DNA from: Bacillota bacterium
GTDB lineage: Bacteria > Bacillota > Bacilli > Alicyclobacillales > SLC66
DNA: 7,620 nt
NCBI GenBank assembly: GCA_021846145.1
Contig: JAJZCJ010000154.1
Span: 1-7,620 of the forward strand
Reading direction: 5' to 3'
The position numbers and the translations under genes were made by a program. The notes beneath the pieces are model-generated. The model saw only the letters and a program-made list of their open reading frames with translations, was not told the DNA's origin and did no database searches. Of this stretch, positions 1-6,424 are shown one piece after another (the first letter of the stretch is position 1; every line of letters starts with the position of its first letter).

Positions 1-559
1 CGGATTTTGCAATTTCAATCGCCGCAACCAGCTCTTCTTGATTTTTAACGATACGTATGCCTTTCCCACCGCCACCAGCAGTTGCCTTAATGATCACTGG
101 GTAACCAATCTTTTGCGCGACAGAAACGGCCTCTTCTATATCCTCAACCAATCCGTCAGTGCCTGGCACTGTCGGCACATTAGCCGCCTTCATCGTGGCT
201 TTTGCGGTAGACTTGTCCCCCATTTTTTCAATGGCTTGTGCACTGGGCCCAATGAATTTAACTCCCACCGCGTGACAAATCTCAGCAAAATCGCTATTCT
301 CTGATAAGAAGCCATACCCTGGATGAATCGCGTCGACTCCCACCGAAGTGGCCACGGTCATGATATTAGCAATGTTCAAATAGCTTTGTTTACTTGGCGT
401 AGGTCCGACACAATATGCTTCGTCCGCTAGTTCGACATGCAACGCTTCTCTATCTGCTTCCGAATAAATAGCAACCGTTTGAATTCCTAGTTCTTTGCAT
501 GCACGAATGACGCGAACAGCAATTTCTCCCCTGTTTGCAACCAGCACTTTTTTAAACAT
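1..559 (-). CDS. accC: Acetyl-CoA carboxylase biotin carboxylase subunit (N-terminal part)
   Basis: Biotin carboxylase catalyses ATP-dependent carboxylation of the biotin on AccB with bicarbonate, the first half-reaction of acetyl-CoA carboxylase in fatty-acid synthesis. The gene starts with ATG at 559 and leaves the window at the left edge, so only the first 186 of roughly 450 residues are visible. They show the biotin carboxylase N-terminal fold: [16 protein letters not shown] at residues 5-20, [10 protein letters not shown] at 79-88, and FIGPS at 102-106. The start of the ATP-grasp domain follows, with MGDKS (K116), PVIIKA (K158) and the glycine-rich loop GGGGKGIR at 162-169. The ribosome binding site GGAGGG sits between the accB stop and this ATG, leaving an 11-base gap, so accB and accC are almost certainly co-transcribed and translationally close. 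Identity is secure; pyruvate carboxylase shares this domain, but the adjacent accB makes AccC the right call. Confidence 0.97.
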   Translation of the reverse strand, partial: MFKKVLVANRGEIAVRVIRACKELGIQTVAIYSEADREALHVELADEAYCVGPTPSKQSYLNIANIMTVATSVGVDAIHPGYGFLSENSDFAEICHAVGVKFIGPSAQAIEKMGDKSTAKATMKAANVPTVPGTDGLVEDIEEAVSVAQKIGYPVIIKATAGGGGKGIRIVKNQEELVAAIEIAKS

Positions 560-570
560 GGCACCCTCCA

Positions 571-1071
571 TTAAGCCGTTTTTACTTTAAATAGTGGTTG
601 ACCATATTCGACCAAGTGCCCATTTTCTGCAAGAATCTCAACAATTTCACCTTGCACATCAGCTTCGATTTCGTTCATCAATTTCATCGCCTCAACGATG
701 CATACCACCGATTTTGGCGTCACTTTTGTACCCGTTTCCACATAAGGAGGCACTGTTGGTGAGGAGGCGCGATAAAAAGTTCCCACCATTGGGGATTTGA
801 TGTAACCATATCCTGTTTCCTCTTTAATAGGCAGCTGTTCCGTTGTCGCAAAAGAAACTACTGCCTCCGAATGATTCACTGGTGCGGCAACAAGTGTCGC
901 TGTTGTCGCGCTCACTTGTGGTGAAGTGTGTACACTAGTCGTTGCTGCGGAGTAATTGGCATCTGCTTTTTTCATCGTTACTGTAATCTCGTCTGTTTCA
1001 ATAGAAAGTTCATGAACGCTAGTTTCATCAAGTAATCGAATTAGTTCACGAATGTCACTAACTTTTAACAA
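571..1071 (-). CDS. accB: Biotin carboxyl carrier protein of acetyl-CoA carboxylase
   Basis: AccB carries the covalently bound biotin that shuttles carboxyl groups from AccC to the carboxyltransferase (AccA/AccD). The 166-residue product has the family layout. An N-terminal segment (residues 1-37, beginning [13 protein letters not shown]) is followed by a long flexible Ala/Thr/Ser/Val-rich linker (about 38-88). The C-terminal biotinyl domain (about 89-164) contains SPMVGTFY at 93-100 and the biotinylation motif EAMKLM at 127-132, with K130 the modified lysine. Length is close to the roughly 160 residues usual in Bacillus. The start is TTG at 1071, supported by AAAGGAG nine bases upstream and by alignment of the N-terminus with the family; no in-frame ATG fits. 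It is preceded by its own candidate promoter and separated from spoIIIAH by a terminator. accC follows after 11 bases. Confidence 0.97.
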   Translation of the reverse strand: MLKVSDIRELIRLLDETSVHELSIETDEITVTMKKADANYSAATTSVHTSPQVSATTATLVAAPVNHSEAVVSFATTEQLPIKEETGYGYIKSPMVGTFYRASSPTVPPYVETGTKVTPKSVVCIVEAMKLMNEIEADVQGEIVEILAENGHLVEYGQPLFKVKTA

Positions 1072-1105
1072 AAATGACCACTCCTTTCCTGATTATCTTC
1101 CATTC

Positions 1106-1114
1106 AGTATAACA
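1106..1114 (-). promoter_or_regulatory. Candidate extended -10 promoter for accB-accC
   Basis: On the minus strand the sequence TGTTATACT gives an extended -10 element: TG, one base, then TATACT (five of six matches to TATAAT). It lies just downstream of the spoIIIAH terminator and about 35 bases before the accB TTG start, which leaves room for a transcription start near 1099 and the AAAGGAG ribosome binding site. No good -35 hexamer is seen at 17-18 bases upstream; that position falls in the terminator stem. The call therefore rests on the extended -10 and on position. This would be a housekeeping (sigma-A type) promoter, consistent with the constant need for AccBC. Confidence 0.6.
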
Positions 1115-1115
1115 T

Positions 1116-1143
1116 AAAAATAAAAATGGCGCTAAAAGCGCCA
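1116..1143 (-). terminator. Rho-independent terminator of the spoIIIA operon
   Basis: Read on the minus strand, a perfect six-base-pair stem TGGCGC / GCGCCA with loop TTTTA (stem-loop at 1127-1143) is followed by the tract TTTTTATTTTT (1116-1126). It begins 43 bases after the spoIIIAH stop codon and faces the operon's direction of transcription. The stem is short but GC-rich and the U-tract is good. Confidence 0.8.
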
Positions 1144-1186
1144 AATTGGTAAAACAAGGTTATTATTTAAATGGCTTGCTTATTAT

Positions 1187-1768
1187 TTATACGTGAGGTG
1201 TAACAATCACTTGATTTGAAGGCATGCCTAGTGTTTGAGACACCAAATTGATCACTTTTACCGCTGATTCCGAGGAAAGCGACTTTGCCTCCACGTAAAT
1301 GTGAATCTGATTTTGTGGGTTAAACAACACTAGTGAGTCTGGATACCCTTCCCCCACTAACAAATCGTGAATTTTACTGCTACTCTCCTGTTGTGATTGA
1401 ATAGTGGTCAACTGCTGGTAAGCATTACTGGCGGAACCTTGGCTGATACGTGGATCACTCAACATGTTTTGCAATGTTTGAATGACTTTTGACTGTTGTT
1501 GCATTTGATCTAAACTGGCCTGCACGAACCAGTCACTGGGTGTGCCCCCACTGACTGATGCTGTCTTATTGGTAGTCAGTGATTGCCCAGAAGTGGTACT
1601 AGCAGCCGGGACAGTACGACCTGTAGCTCCGGACAAATTCGGATTTGCCGTTACCCCTTGTGTACTATTCTTGCCCCCTGTTGGCGGGGTGCCAAGTGTG
1701 TAGTATCCAATTAACATCAAAGATAAAACCATCATTGTCGACAACCATACAGTTTGTCTTTTGACCAT
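1187..1768 (-). CDS. spoIIIAH: Stage III sporulation protein AH
   Basis: SpoIIIAH is a mother-cell protein whose extracellular C-terminal domain, related to the YscJ/FliF ring proteins of type III secretion, binds forespore SpoIIQ across the intermembrane space. The two proteins form the channel (feeding tube) needed for late forespore gene expression. The 193-residue product has a short positive N-terminus (MVKRQ), one membrane segment (about residues 8-25), a Ser/Thr/Gly-rich linker (about 27-77) and a predicted helical region rich in Gln (about 79-135). A compact C-terminal domain (about 136-193) ends in VIVTPHV. The linker is poorly conserved and the overall length is slightly below the roughly 218 residues of B. 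subtilis. The start is ATG at 1768, with AAGGGAG upstream. It is the last gene of the operon, 26 bases after spoIIIAG, and is followed by a terminator. Assignment rests on position as well as on domain layout. Confidence 0.92.
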   Translation of the reverse strand: MVKRQTVWLSTMMVLSLMLIGYYTLGTPPTGGKNSTQGVTANPNLSGATGRTVPAASTTSGQSLTTNKTASVSGGTPSDWFVQASLDQMQQQSKVIQTLQNMLSDPRISQGSASNAYQQLTTIQSQQESSSKIHDLLVGEGYPDSLVLFNPQNQIHIYVEAKSLSSESAVKVINLVSQTLGMPSNQVIVTPHV

Positions 1769-1794
1769 GCTATTTCTCTCCCTTCAACCATTGA

Positions 1795-2400
1795 TTATTT
1801 TCTCATTAGCACCGTGATTTCGTAGCTAGGAATGCCAAGCGCATCCTGTACAGCATTCGTAATTTCTGATTGCATCCACACCGCGTTACTTGATTTTGCT
1901 ACTACCAGCACCCCCTTTATATGTGGCATTTGCTTAGCTACGACGACTGGCACTTGATTACCGTTTGCGTTTTGTACTGTGACAAGTGTGGATTGCGTCG
2001 ATTGCGATGTCGTGGTCGAATGATTCCCGGAACCGGATTGTACTGTATTTTGCCTCGTGGTTACTAGATTCTGTCCATACTCATTCACTGGCGTAGAGTC
2101 GACCGTCACCATCACCAATGCATTACTCACTCCCTGGATCTGATCCAATAGAGTGGTAAGTGTGCGATCGTAATAATTTTCATACGCAATCGCAGAAGTA
2201 AGCGCAGCACTCGCTGTGTATTGTTCACTAGTCGCAACACCCCCAGAGGACGCAACTGGAGCAATCACTGACGTTGCATGTGGAGAACCTGGCGATGAGG
2301 TGCCCCCACCACTTGCACCAAAAAGCAATAATAAAAGACCAATTGCCGTCAGTGCCAGTAACCATTTATTACCTAATAATTTTTTCACGATATCACCCAT
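1795..2400 (-). CDS. spoIIIAG: Stage III sporulation protein AG
   Basis: SpoIIIAG is a membrane-anchored protein that in B. subtilis assembles into a large ring in the space between mother cell and forespore, using a ring-building motif fold like FliF/YscJ. The 201-residue product has a short cytoplasmic N-terminus (MGDIVKKLLGNK), one membrane segment (about residues 13-29), a Gly/Ser/Pro linker (30-55) and a helical stretch with ENYYDRTLTTLLDQIQGV (about 73-90). The ring motif begins at ALVMVTVDST (about 93-102). It is interrupted by a Ser/Thr/Gln-rich insert (about 112-148), the place where AG proteins carry their beta-insertion, and resumes with IKGVLVVAKSSNAV and the terminal IPSYEITVLMRK. 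The ATG at 2400 has only a weak GGGGG-type ribosome site. A GTG four codons later is an alternative start. Confidence 0.93.
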   Translation of the reverse strand: MGDIVKKLLGNKWLLALTAIGLLLLLFGASGGGTSSPGSPHATSVIAPVASSGGVATSEQYTASAALTSAIAYENYYDRTLTTLLDQIQGVSNALVMVTVDSTPVNEYGQNLVTTRQNTVQSGSGNHSTTTSQSTQSTLVTVQNANGNQVPVVVAKQMPHIKGVLVVAKSSNAVWMQSEITNAVQDALGIPSYEITVLMRK

Positions 2401-2418
2401 CTCGTCAGACCCCCATTC

Positions 2419-2937
2419 TCACACCTCACCCTCTGGGTACGAAACGCGCACTGTTGCTGGTGATAGCCCCAAGAGTTCTGCTGTCTGTGCTTGCAACATT
2501 AACGCTTCTTGCCTGTGAAATTCATAGCCAGACACATTTTGACAAGTGATGTAAATACCTGTCACTTGTGTGCTTCCGTCGCTCATCGGGACGGTAGACA
2601 CTTCTACAGTGAGACTCCCTGTCGGTAGCCCCTGCTCTAATGACTGCGCAATGACTCTGCGCAATGACTGAGAATATGAAGTAATGTTTGCATCCCCCTT
2701 GACTGCTACGCCCACATTATTGATAAGTGGTCCACGTAACGCAGCTTCCCACCCTCCTGAAAACGCACCATAAAATAACGCGCGTATAGGAAGTAACAGG
2801 GACAGTACAATGACAAGGCCAATCACGGCTCGTGCGTATTTTTGCATCGTGCTTGACGGCAAAATCATATCCAGGATCGCCGCGAACAAAATCAGTACCA
2901 CCATATGGCGCAGCCATCCGGAAACAGCTTCAAGCAA
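2419..2937 (-). CDS. spoIIIAF: Stage III sporulation protein AF
   Basis: SpoIIIAF is a mother-cell membrane subunit of the SpoIIIA-SpoIIQ complex, with two N-terminal membrane segments and a soluble domain that also resembles ring-building motifs. The 172-residue product shows this. Hydrophobic segments at about residues 11-27 and 36-55 flank the conserved ILDMILPSS stretch (about 21-29) and the basic QKYARAVIGL turn. A soluble domain (about 75-172) ends at LLGLSPATVRVSYPEGEV. The start is TTG at 2937, with GAGGT eight bases upstream and only six bases after the spoIIIAE stop; an in-frame TGA lies just before it, so no longer start is possible. The tight spacing supports translational coupling with spoIIIAE. 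Confidence 0.94.
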   Translation of the reverse strand: MLEAVSGWLRHMVVLILFAAILDMILPSSTMQKYARAVIGLVIVLSLLLPIRALFYGAFSGGWEAALRGPLINNVGVAVKGDANITSYSQSLRRVIAQSLEQGLPTGSLTVEVSTVPMSDGSTQVTGIYITCQNVSGYEFHRQEALMLQAQTAELLGLSPATVRVSYPEGEV

Positions 2938-2943
2938 CAGGCA

Positions 2944-4152
2944 TCACCTCACAAACGCAGAAAGATTGGTGGTTGCCAGAGCAATCACAATCGTAAAAAA
3001 AAACATGATGCCAACGGCAGAAAGTGCAGCAAATATTAATGTCAAACTTTTACCAATTATGCTCAACAATCCGATGATAGGTGTATCTCCTAATGGCTGC
3101 ATGACTGCTGCAGCACCGTTGTAAATTAACGATAAGGCAAGTATTTTTAACGCTGGAAACGCACAGATCAAAAGCACTAACACAGCCCCAGCAATTCCTG
3201 TAGCATTTTTCATCAACAATGTGGCTCCAGCGATCGATTCACTGGCATCAGAAACCGCCTTACCTACCACAGGAATTAGATTACTGGCGATGAATTTTGC
3301 GCTTTTCAGCGTCACCCCATCAGCAAGCCCTGATAAAGATCCTTGCACGGACATGACACCAAGAAAAGCGGTCATTCCCAATCCAAGAACGGTCAACAAC
3401 ACCGTCCGAATAAGACCCGCCAGTTGAGTTAATTTGTACTGGCTGGAAATTTGACTGACCATTAGCAATACAGTTGTAAAAAAAATGAGTGGAAACACCA
3501 AGTGAACAACGACATAACTGGTCAAGTTAACGATAAATACAATTAATGGGTGAAATGCAGCAGCTGAAGTGAGTCCACCTGAAGCAGTGACAAGTGCCAA
3601 AAACACTGGCATGGAGCCCATCATCATCCCGCTCATATTGTCCATGGCACCCGTTGCATAGGCTGTGGCACTGTGAAATGAAGACACTGCCAGCACACTA
3701 ATCACCAGATACACCATGAAAAAGGCAGTTTTACTTACTGCTGGCGATTCAAATGCGGTTTGAATCGTTTCCAAAATGGAGGAAAGTACGGTCAGAAGCA
3801 AAATTGCGCCTAACAACCGACCATTGTCGATTAATACCCCGAAAAAAAATCGCATCAACCCTAACAAAAATTTATTTATTGAAAAACCATTTTTGTCAGG
3901 GAAAAAGACGGGAATCCATTTTCCATCCGGCGTATTGGGAACGAACCCTCCATATTCAGTGATCAGTTGTTGCCATGCTTGTTCAATGCCATTTTGAGAG
4001 ATGGCTTGATACTGTTTTGCAGCCTCTTGCACAGGAGTGGCAACGGTCGTAGACGCATTTGCAAACGCTGGGACAGCGAACAACAAATAGAAGAAACAGA
4101 AGAAAGCCAGGATAAGTGTTTTTCCTTTCGCAAAAGAAAAAGGATGACGCAA
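2944..4152 (-). CDS. spoIIIAE: Stage III sporulation protein AE
   Basis: SpoIIIAE is the large polytopic membrane protein of the mother-cell channel complex. I place the start at TTG 4152, giving 402 residues, close to the roughly 399 of B. subtilis. The longest ORF begins at TTG 4176, but its first codons contain AGGAGGTGAT, a near-perfect ribosome binding site eight bases before the 4152 TTG, so the upstream start is very unlikely. The mature N-terminus follows a typical signal sequence: basic residues, a hydrophobic run at about 12-27, then cleavage after AFA at about 31. A soluble region (about 32-85) precedes many hydrophobic segments between about 90 and 400. These include one with FHPLIVFIVNL and a C-terminal set with KILALSLIYNGAAAVMQPLGD, the family's most recognisable stretch. 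It overlaps no neighbour and lies between spoIIIAD and spoIIIAF. Confidence 0.95.
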   Translation of the reverse strand: MRHPFSFAKGKTLILAFFCFFYLLFAVPAFANASTTVATPVQEAAKQYQAISQNGIEQAWQQLITEYGGFVPNTPDGKWIPVFFPDKNGFSINKFLLGLMRFFFGVLIDNGRLLGAILLLTVLSSILETIQTAFESPAVSKTAFFMVYLVISVLAVSSFHSATAYATGAMDNMSGMMMGSMPVFLALVTASGGLTSAAAFHPLIVFIVNLTSYVVVHLVFPLIFFTTVLLMVSQISSQYKLTQLAGLIRTVLLTVLGLGMTAFLGVMSVQGSLSGLADGVTLKSAKFIASNLIPVVGKAVSDASESIAGATLLMKNATGIAGAVLVLLICAFPALKILALSLIYNGAAAVMQPLGDTPIIGLLSIIGKSLTLIFAALSAVGIMFFFTIVIALATTNLSAFVR

Positions 4153-4176
4153 GGAAATCACCTCCTGGCATAGCAA

Positions 4177-4563
4177 TTAGGGTAAAAGATGTGTCATCGT
4201 GTCCACAACCGCGGTGATGATGGGTACCGCAAGCACGATAATAGACAACTTACCAAGCAGTTCAATTTTTCCAGCAATACTTACTACGCCAGCATCACGA
4301 GCAATCTGGGCACCAAATTCCGCCACATACGCGATGCCAATAATCTTTAACACGGTGGCAAAAAATACCACATTGACATTTGCCGCTTCTGCCAAACTTT
4401 CAATCGGTACAAGTAATCCAATCACGCGTTGCATGACAGCCAAAAATAAGATTGCGGCAACAAACAGGCTTAGATAAAATGACACCTGAGGTGCCATCTC
4501 CCGGATAGCCATGACAAGCATGGCAGCAACCACGGCAAACATAATGGTCTGAAACAAATTCAT
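4177..4563 (-). CDS. spoIIIAD: Stage III sporulation protein AD
   Basis: SpoIIIAD is a small polytopic membrane subunit of the SpoIIIA complex. The start chosen is ATG at 4563, giving 128 residues against about 133 in B. subtilis. It has the ribosome site AGGTGG just upstream and begins seven bases after the spoIIIAC stop. The open frame continues 23 codons further back into spoIIIAC, but that stretch (SSRISITCLLKF and on) is an out-of-frame reading of spoIIIAC and does not resemble the family. Membrane segments are seen at about residues 4-20, 28-50 and 101-120. The conserved family block VLKIIGIAYVAEFGAQ lies at 71-86, followed by a RDAG motif and KIELLGK at 99-105. Its stop codon lies inside the region that forms the spoIIIAE ribosome site. 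Confidence 0.95.
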   Translation of the reverse strand: MNLFQTIMFAVVAAMLVMAIREMAPQVSFYLSLFVAAILFLAVMQRVIGLLVPIESLAEAANVNVVFFATVLKIIGIAYVAEFGAQIARDAGVVSIAGKIELLGKLSIIVLAVPIITAVVDTMTHLLP

Positions 4564-4570
4564 TGCCCAC

Positions 4571-4774
4571 CTACTGACTGAAAAAAACTGCGCGAATTTC
4601 AGTAAACAAGTGATTGATATTCGTGACGACAACTGCCGCCACCAGTACCAAAGCAGTAATTGTCACCAACGTGGCAATTTCATCTCGGCCAGACTGTTTA
4701 AGTAAACTGGCAAGCACTGCCGTGGCAATCCCGATAACTGCGATTTGAAATATCACATGCAGTTCCAGACTCAT
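4571..4774 (-). CDS. spoIIIAC: Stage III sporulation protein AC
   Basis: SpoIIIAC is a very small membrane protein of the SpoIIIA complex, and with 67 residues it matches the family's usual 65-68. The N-terminus SLELHVIFQIAVIGI matches the family pattern (VIFQIAGVGI in B. subtilis, recalled rather than aligned). Two membrane segments, at about residues 9-25 and 36-51, flank a charged loop KQSGRDEIA. The C-terminus is amphipathic (HLFTEIRAVFFSQ). ATG at 4774 is preceded by AGAGGAGGA about six bases upstream. It starts 16 bases after the spoIIIAB stop and ends seven bases before spoIIIAD, in the middle of the operon. Confidence 0.95.
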   Translation of the reverse strand: MSLELHVIFQIAVIGIATAVLASLLKQSGRDEIATLVTITALVLVAAVVVTNINHLFTEIRAVFFSQ

Positions 4775-4790
4775 GATGAGTCCTCCTCTA

Positions 4791-5324
4791 CTACCACAAC
4801 ATGACGACGACTAGCACCCCAATCAGTACGCCAGCGGTACGATACACCTTTTCAAAACGTTCGCGATCAGTCACAGCCTCTTTTTCACGATCGGCAAGTT
4901 CACTCAAGACTGCGCTGATTGCGACGGCCTGCAAATCGGCACTCGTGGTGCCAATGGTGTGACTAAACTGACGCAACGTACTAATGTCTTCTGCACTAAG
5001 CGACCAATTTTCTCCAGCTTGTCCGAGCGCATCTGATAGTGCATCTGCCGCATGCGTGCCAGACGATGACAACAGTTTTGCTGTCATCGCAAATACTTGA
5101 TGTGTTCCGGAATGTTCCGGGAAATTATTCGCTATTTTTAAACATGATTCAGGCAAGGGCAGACGCTCATAAGTAATATCTGCGCGCAGCATACGTAAGG
5201 CCGTCATCATTTCTCTGAGTTCAAGTGGACGTTTTCGATACTTTTTGGCAAATTCAAACCCAAACCCTGATGCTCCCAATAATACAGCGCCCGCGCCTAC
5301 CCACTTTACTAGGAACCACGCCAT
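4791..5324 (-). CDS. spoIIIAB: Stage III sporulation protein AB
   Basis: SpoIIIAB is a mother-cell membrane protein whose soluble domain is structurally related to the cytoplasmic domains of GspF of type II secretion; it is thought to link the SpoIIIAA ATPase to the channel. The 177-residue product has an N-terminal hydrophobic segment (about residues 4-22). The conserved helix follows, with KYRKRPLELREMMTALRMLR (28-47) and ADITYERLPLPESC (48-61). A helical middle region leads to the conserved LSELADREKEAVTDRERFEKVYR (about 140-162), and a second hydrophobic segment closes the C-terminus (about 163-177). ATG at 5324 has GAGGTGA four bases upstream. The gene overlaps the end of spoIIIAA by 16 bases, consistent with coupled translation of ATPase and partner. 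Confidence 0.95.
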   Translation of the reverse strand: MAWFLVKWVGAGAVLLGASGFGFEFAKKYRKRPLELREMMTALRMLRADITYERLPLPESCLKIANNFPEHSGTHQVFAMTAKLLSSSGTHAADALSDALGQAGENWSLSAEDISTLRQFSHTIGTTSADLQAVAISAVLSELADREKEAVTDRERFEKVYRTAGVLIGVLVVVMLW

Positions 5325-6250
5325 GGCTTCACCTCGCGCATCTGGCTGTCGTACACGCGAACAATCGTACCTGGTGCCGGAGCGGAAGATAGTTCCACGA
5401 ACCTTTCTAATGCATGGTGATTCGTGAGCGCACGCATACCGGATCTAGCAAATAATTCTTCGGCTTTTCCCGCGTGAGCCGATCCCACCAGCGCGACCCC
5501 CGCTTTTGCCAAATCGGCAACGGCTACTGCATCTCTGGCACCCCCCAGTTCATCAGCAATAATCACTTCCGGAGACAGCGAACGTAAAGCCATCGTCATA
5601 CCGATCTGTTTTGGGCAGGCATCCAATACATCAGTCGCCATTCCGACATCAAATTGTGGGTTGCCATTCACTGTGCCAGCAATTTCTGACCGTTCATCAA
5701 TCAGTACCACACGCAGCGGTCGCGTCAACGGCGGTTCACCACTTCCAAGCATTCTTGCAAGATCTCGCAACAACGTTGTTTTCCCTGACGATGGAGGGCC
5801 AAACAACAAAGTGGAATGAATCTTGTTATTTCCCTTCCACAACATGGATGTCAATATCTTCGCACACCCGCGCACTTCTTTTGCCAAACGAATATTAATG
5901 GAACTAATATCTCTGAGGGTTTGCACACCGCCATCCTGGTTGAGGACGACTTTACCTGCAATCCCTACCCGATGACCGCCAGAGAGCGTGATAAATCCAC
6001 TACGCAGTTCCGCCTCCACCGCATATAATGAAGACTTAGTCAACGTGGCCACGATGAAGCGCAGGTGTTCGTGACTAATTCTGATCGGTAAAAATAAACC
6101 GGGTCCCACCAATTGCACCATGCGGCCAATTCGCAAACGTATTTCCGTAATCTGTTCAAGCTCTACCTCGCGGTAAGACATAACGCATTGCGTGATATCC
6201 TCTGGCAACAAGTGAAAAATTTCAGTTGGGAAAAGGGAAGTCTTGTGCAA
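5309..6250 (-). CDS. spoIIIAA: Stage III sporulation protein AA (secretion-type ATPase)
   Basis: SpoIIIAA is the cytoplasmic ATPase of the mother-cell SpoIIIA complex, related to the ATPases of type II/IV secretion and type IV pili; it is needed to keep the engulfed forespore developing. The product has 313 residues (about 307 in B. subtilis). An N-terminal domain (1-125) includes RLRIGRMVQL (38-47) and the typical SGGHRVGIAGK (90-100). The ATPase core has Walker A GPPSSGKTT at 151-159 (K157, T158), VVLIDERSEI at 181-190, and Walker B VIIADE at 229-234. GSAHA at 256-260 occupies the place of the family's His-containing loop. The start is TTG at 6250 with GAGGTGAT upstream. It is the first gene of the operon; a candidate sigma-E promoter lies about 30 bases upstream. 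It overlaps spoIIIAB by 16 bases. Confidence 0.96.
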   Translation of the reverse strand: MHKTSLFPTEIFHLLPEDITQCVMSYREVELEQITEIRLRIGRMVQLVGPGLFLPIRISHEHLRFIVATLTKSSLYAVEAELRSGFITLSGGHRVGIAGKVVLNQDGGVQTLRDISSINIRLAKEVRGCAKILTSMLWKGNNKIHSTLLFGPPSSGKTTLLRDLARMLGSGEPPLTRPLRVVLIDERSEIAGTVNGNPQFDVGMATDVLDACPKQIGMTMALRSLSPEVIIADELGGARDAVAVADLAKAGVALVGSAHAGKAEELFARSGMRALTNHHALERFVELSSAPAPGTIVRVYDSQMREVKPWRGS

Positions 6251-6282
6251 TTCCTATCACCTCGTCCCCCTAGATAGTCCCA

Positions 6283-6311
6283 TGTATATGGATTGGTGGA
6301 CAGGGATATAC
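6283..6311 (-). promoter_or_regulatory. Candidate sigma-E promoter of the spoIIIA operon
   Basis: On the minus strand GTATATC (6305-6311) resembles the sigma-E -35 element (pattern with ATATT). After 14 bases comes CATATACA (6283-6290), which resembles the -10 element CATACA-T. Spacing and position fit: transcription would begin near 6276, about 25 bases before the spoIIIAA TTG and just upstream of its ribosome site. Both elements deviate from consensus, so this is a candidate only. In B. subtilis the operon is known to be transcribed in the mother cell by sigma-E RNA polymerase, which is why I looked for this pattern. Confidence 0.45.
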
Positions 6312-6387
6312 CTCTAACTTTCTCTGTACCAATGAAGAATCTGGGATATTGTCTTGAACAGTACGCACTGATGGCAGATAGGATATA
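6303..6387 (-). repeat. Three spaced ATATCC motifs upstream of spoIIIAA
   Basis: On the minus strand the motif ATATCC occurs three times, as TGTATATCCT (6380-6388), ACAATATCCC (6343-6351) and GGTATATCCC (6303-6311), at intervals of about 37-40 bases. The copy nearest spoIIIAA coincides with the candidate -35 element. The copies are short and could be chance in an AT-rich gap, or could be binding sites for a mother-cell regulator. Apart from these, the promoter and the small ORF, I see nothing in the 316 bases between spoIIIAA and efp. Confidence 0.25.
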
Positions 6388-6424
6388 CAGAATGGAATGA
6401 TGGATGAGAAAAGAGGAAAATACA

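Noticed and set aside
38..304. Plus-strand ORF of 88 codons opposite accC
   Set aside because: It is the reverse reading of a clearly conserved biotin carboxylase region and its peptide has no recognisable features.
2216..2549. Plus-strand ORFs opposite spoIIIAG/spoIIIAF
   Set aside because: They are shadows of two conserved sporulation genes in other frames, with low-complexity peptides.
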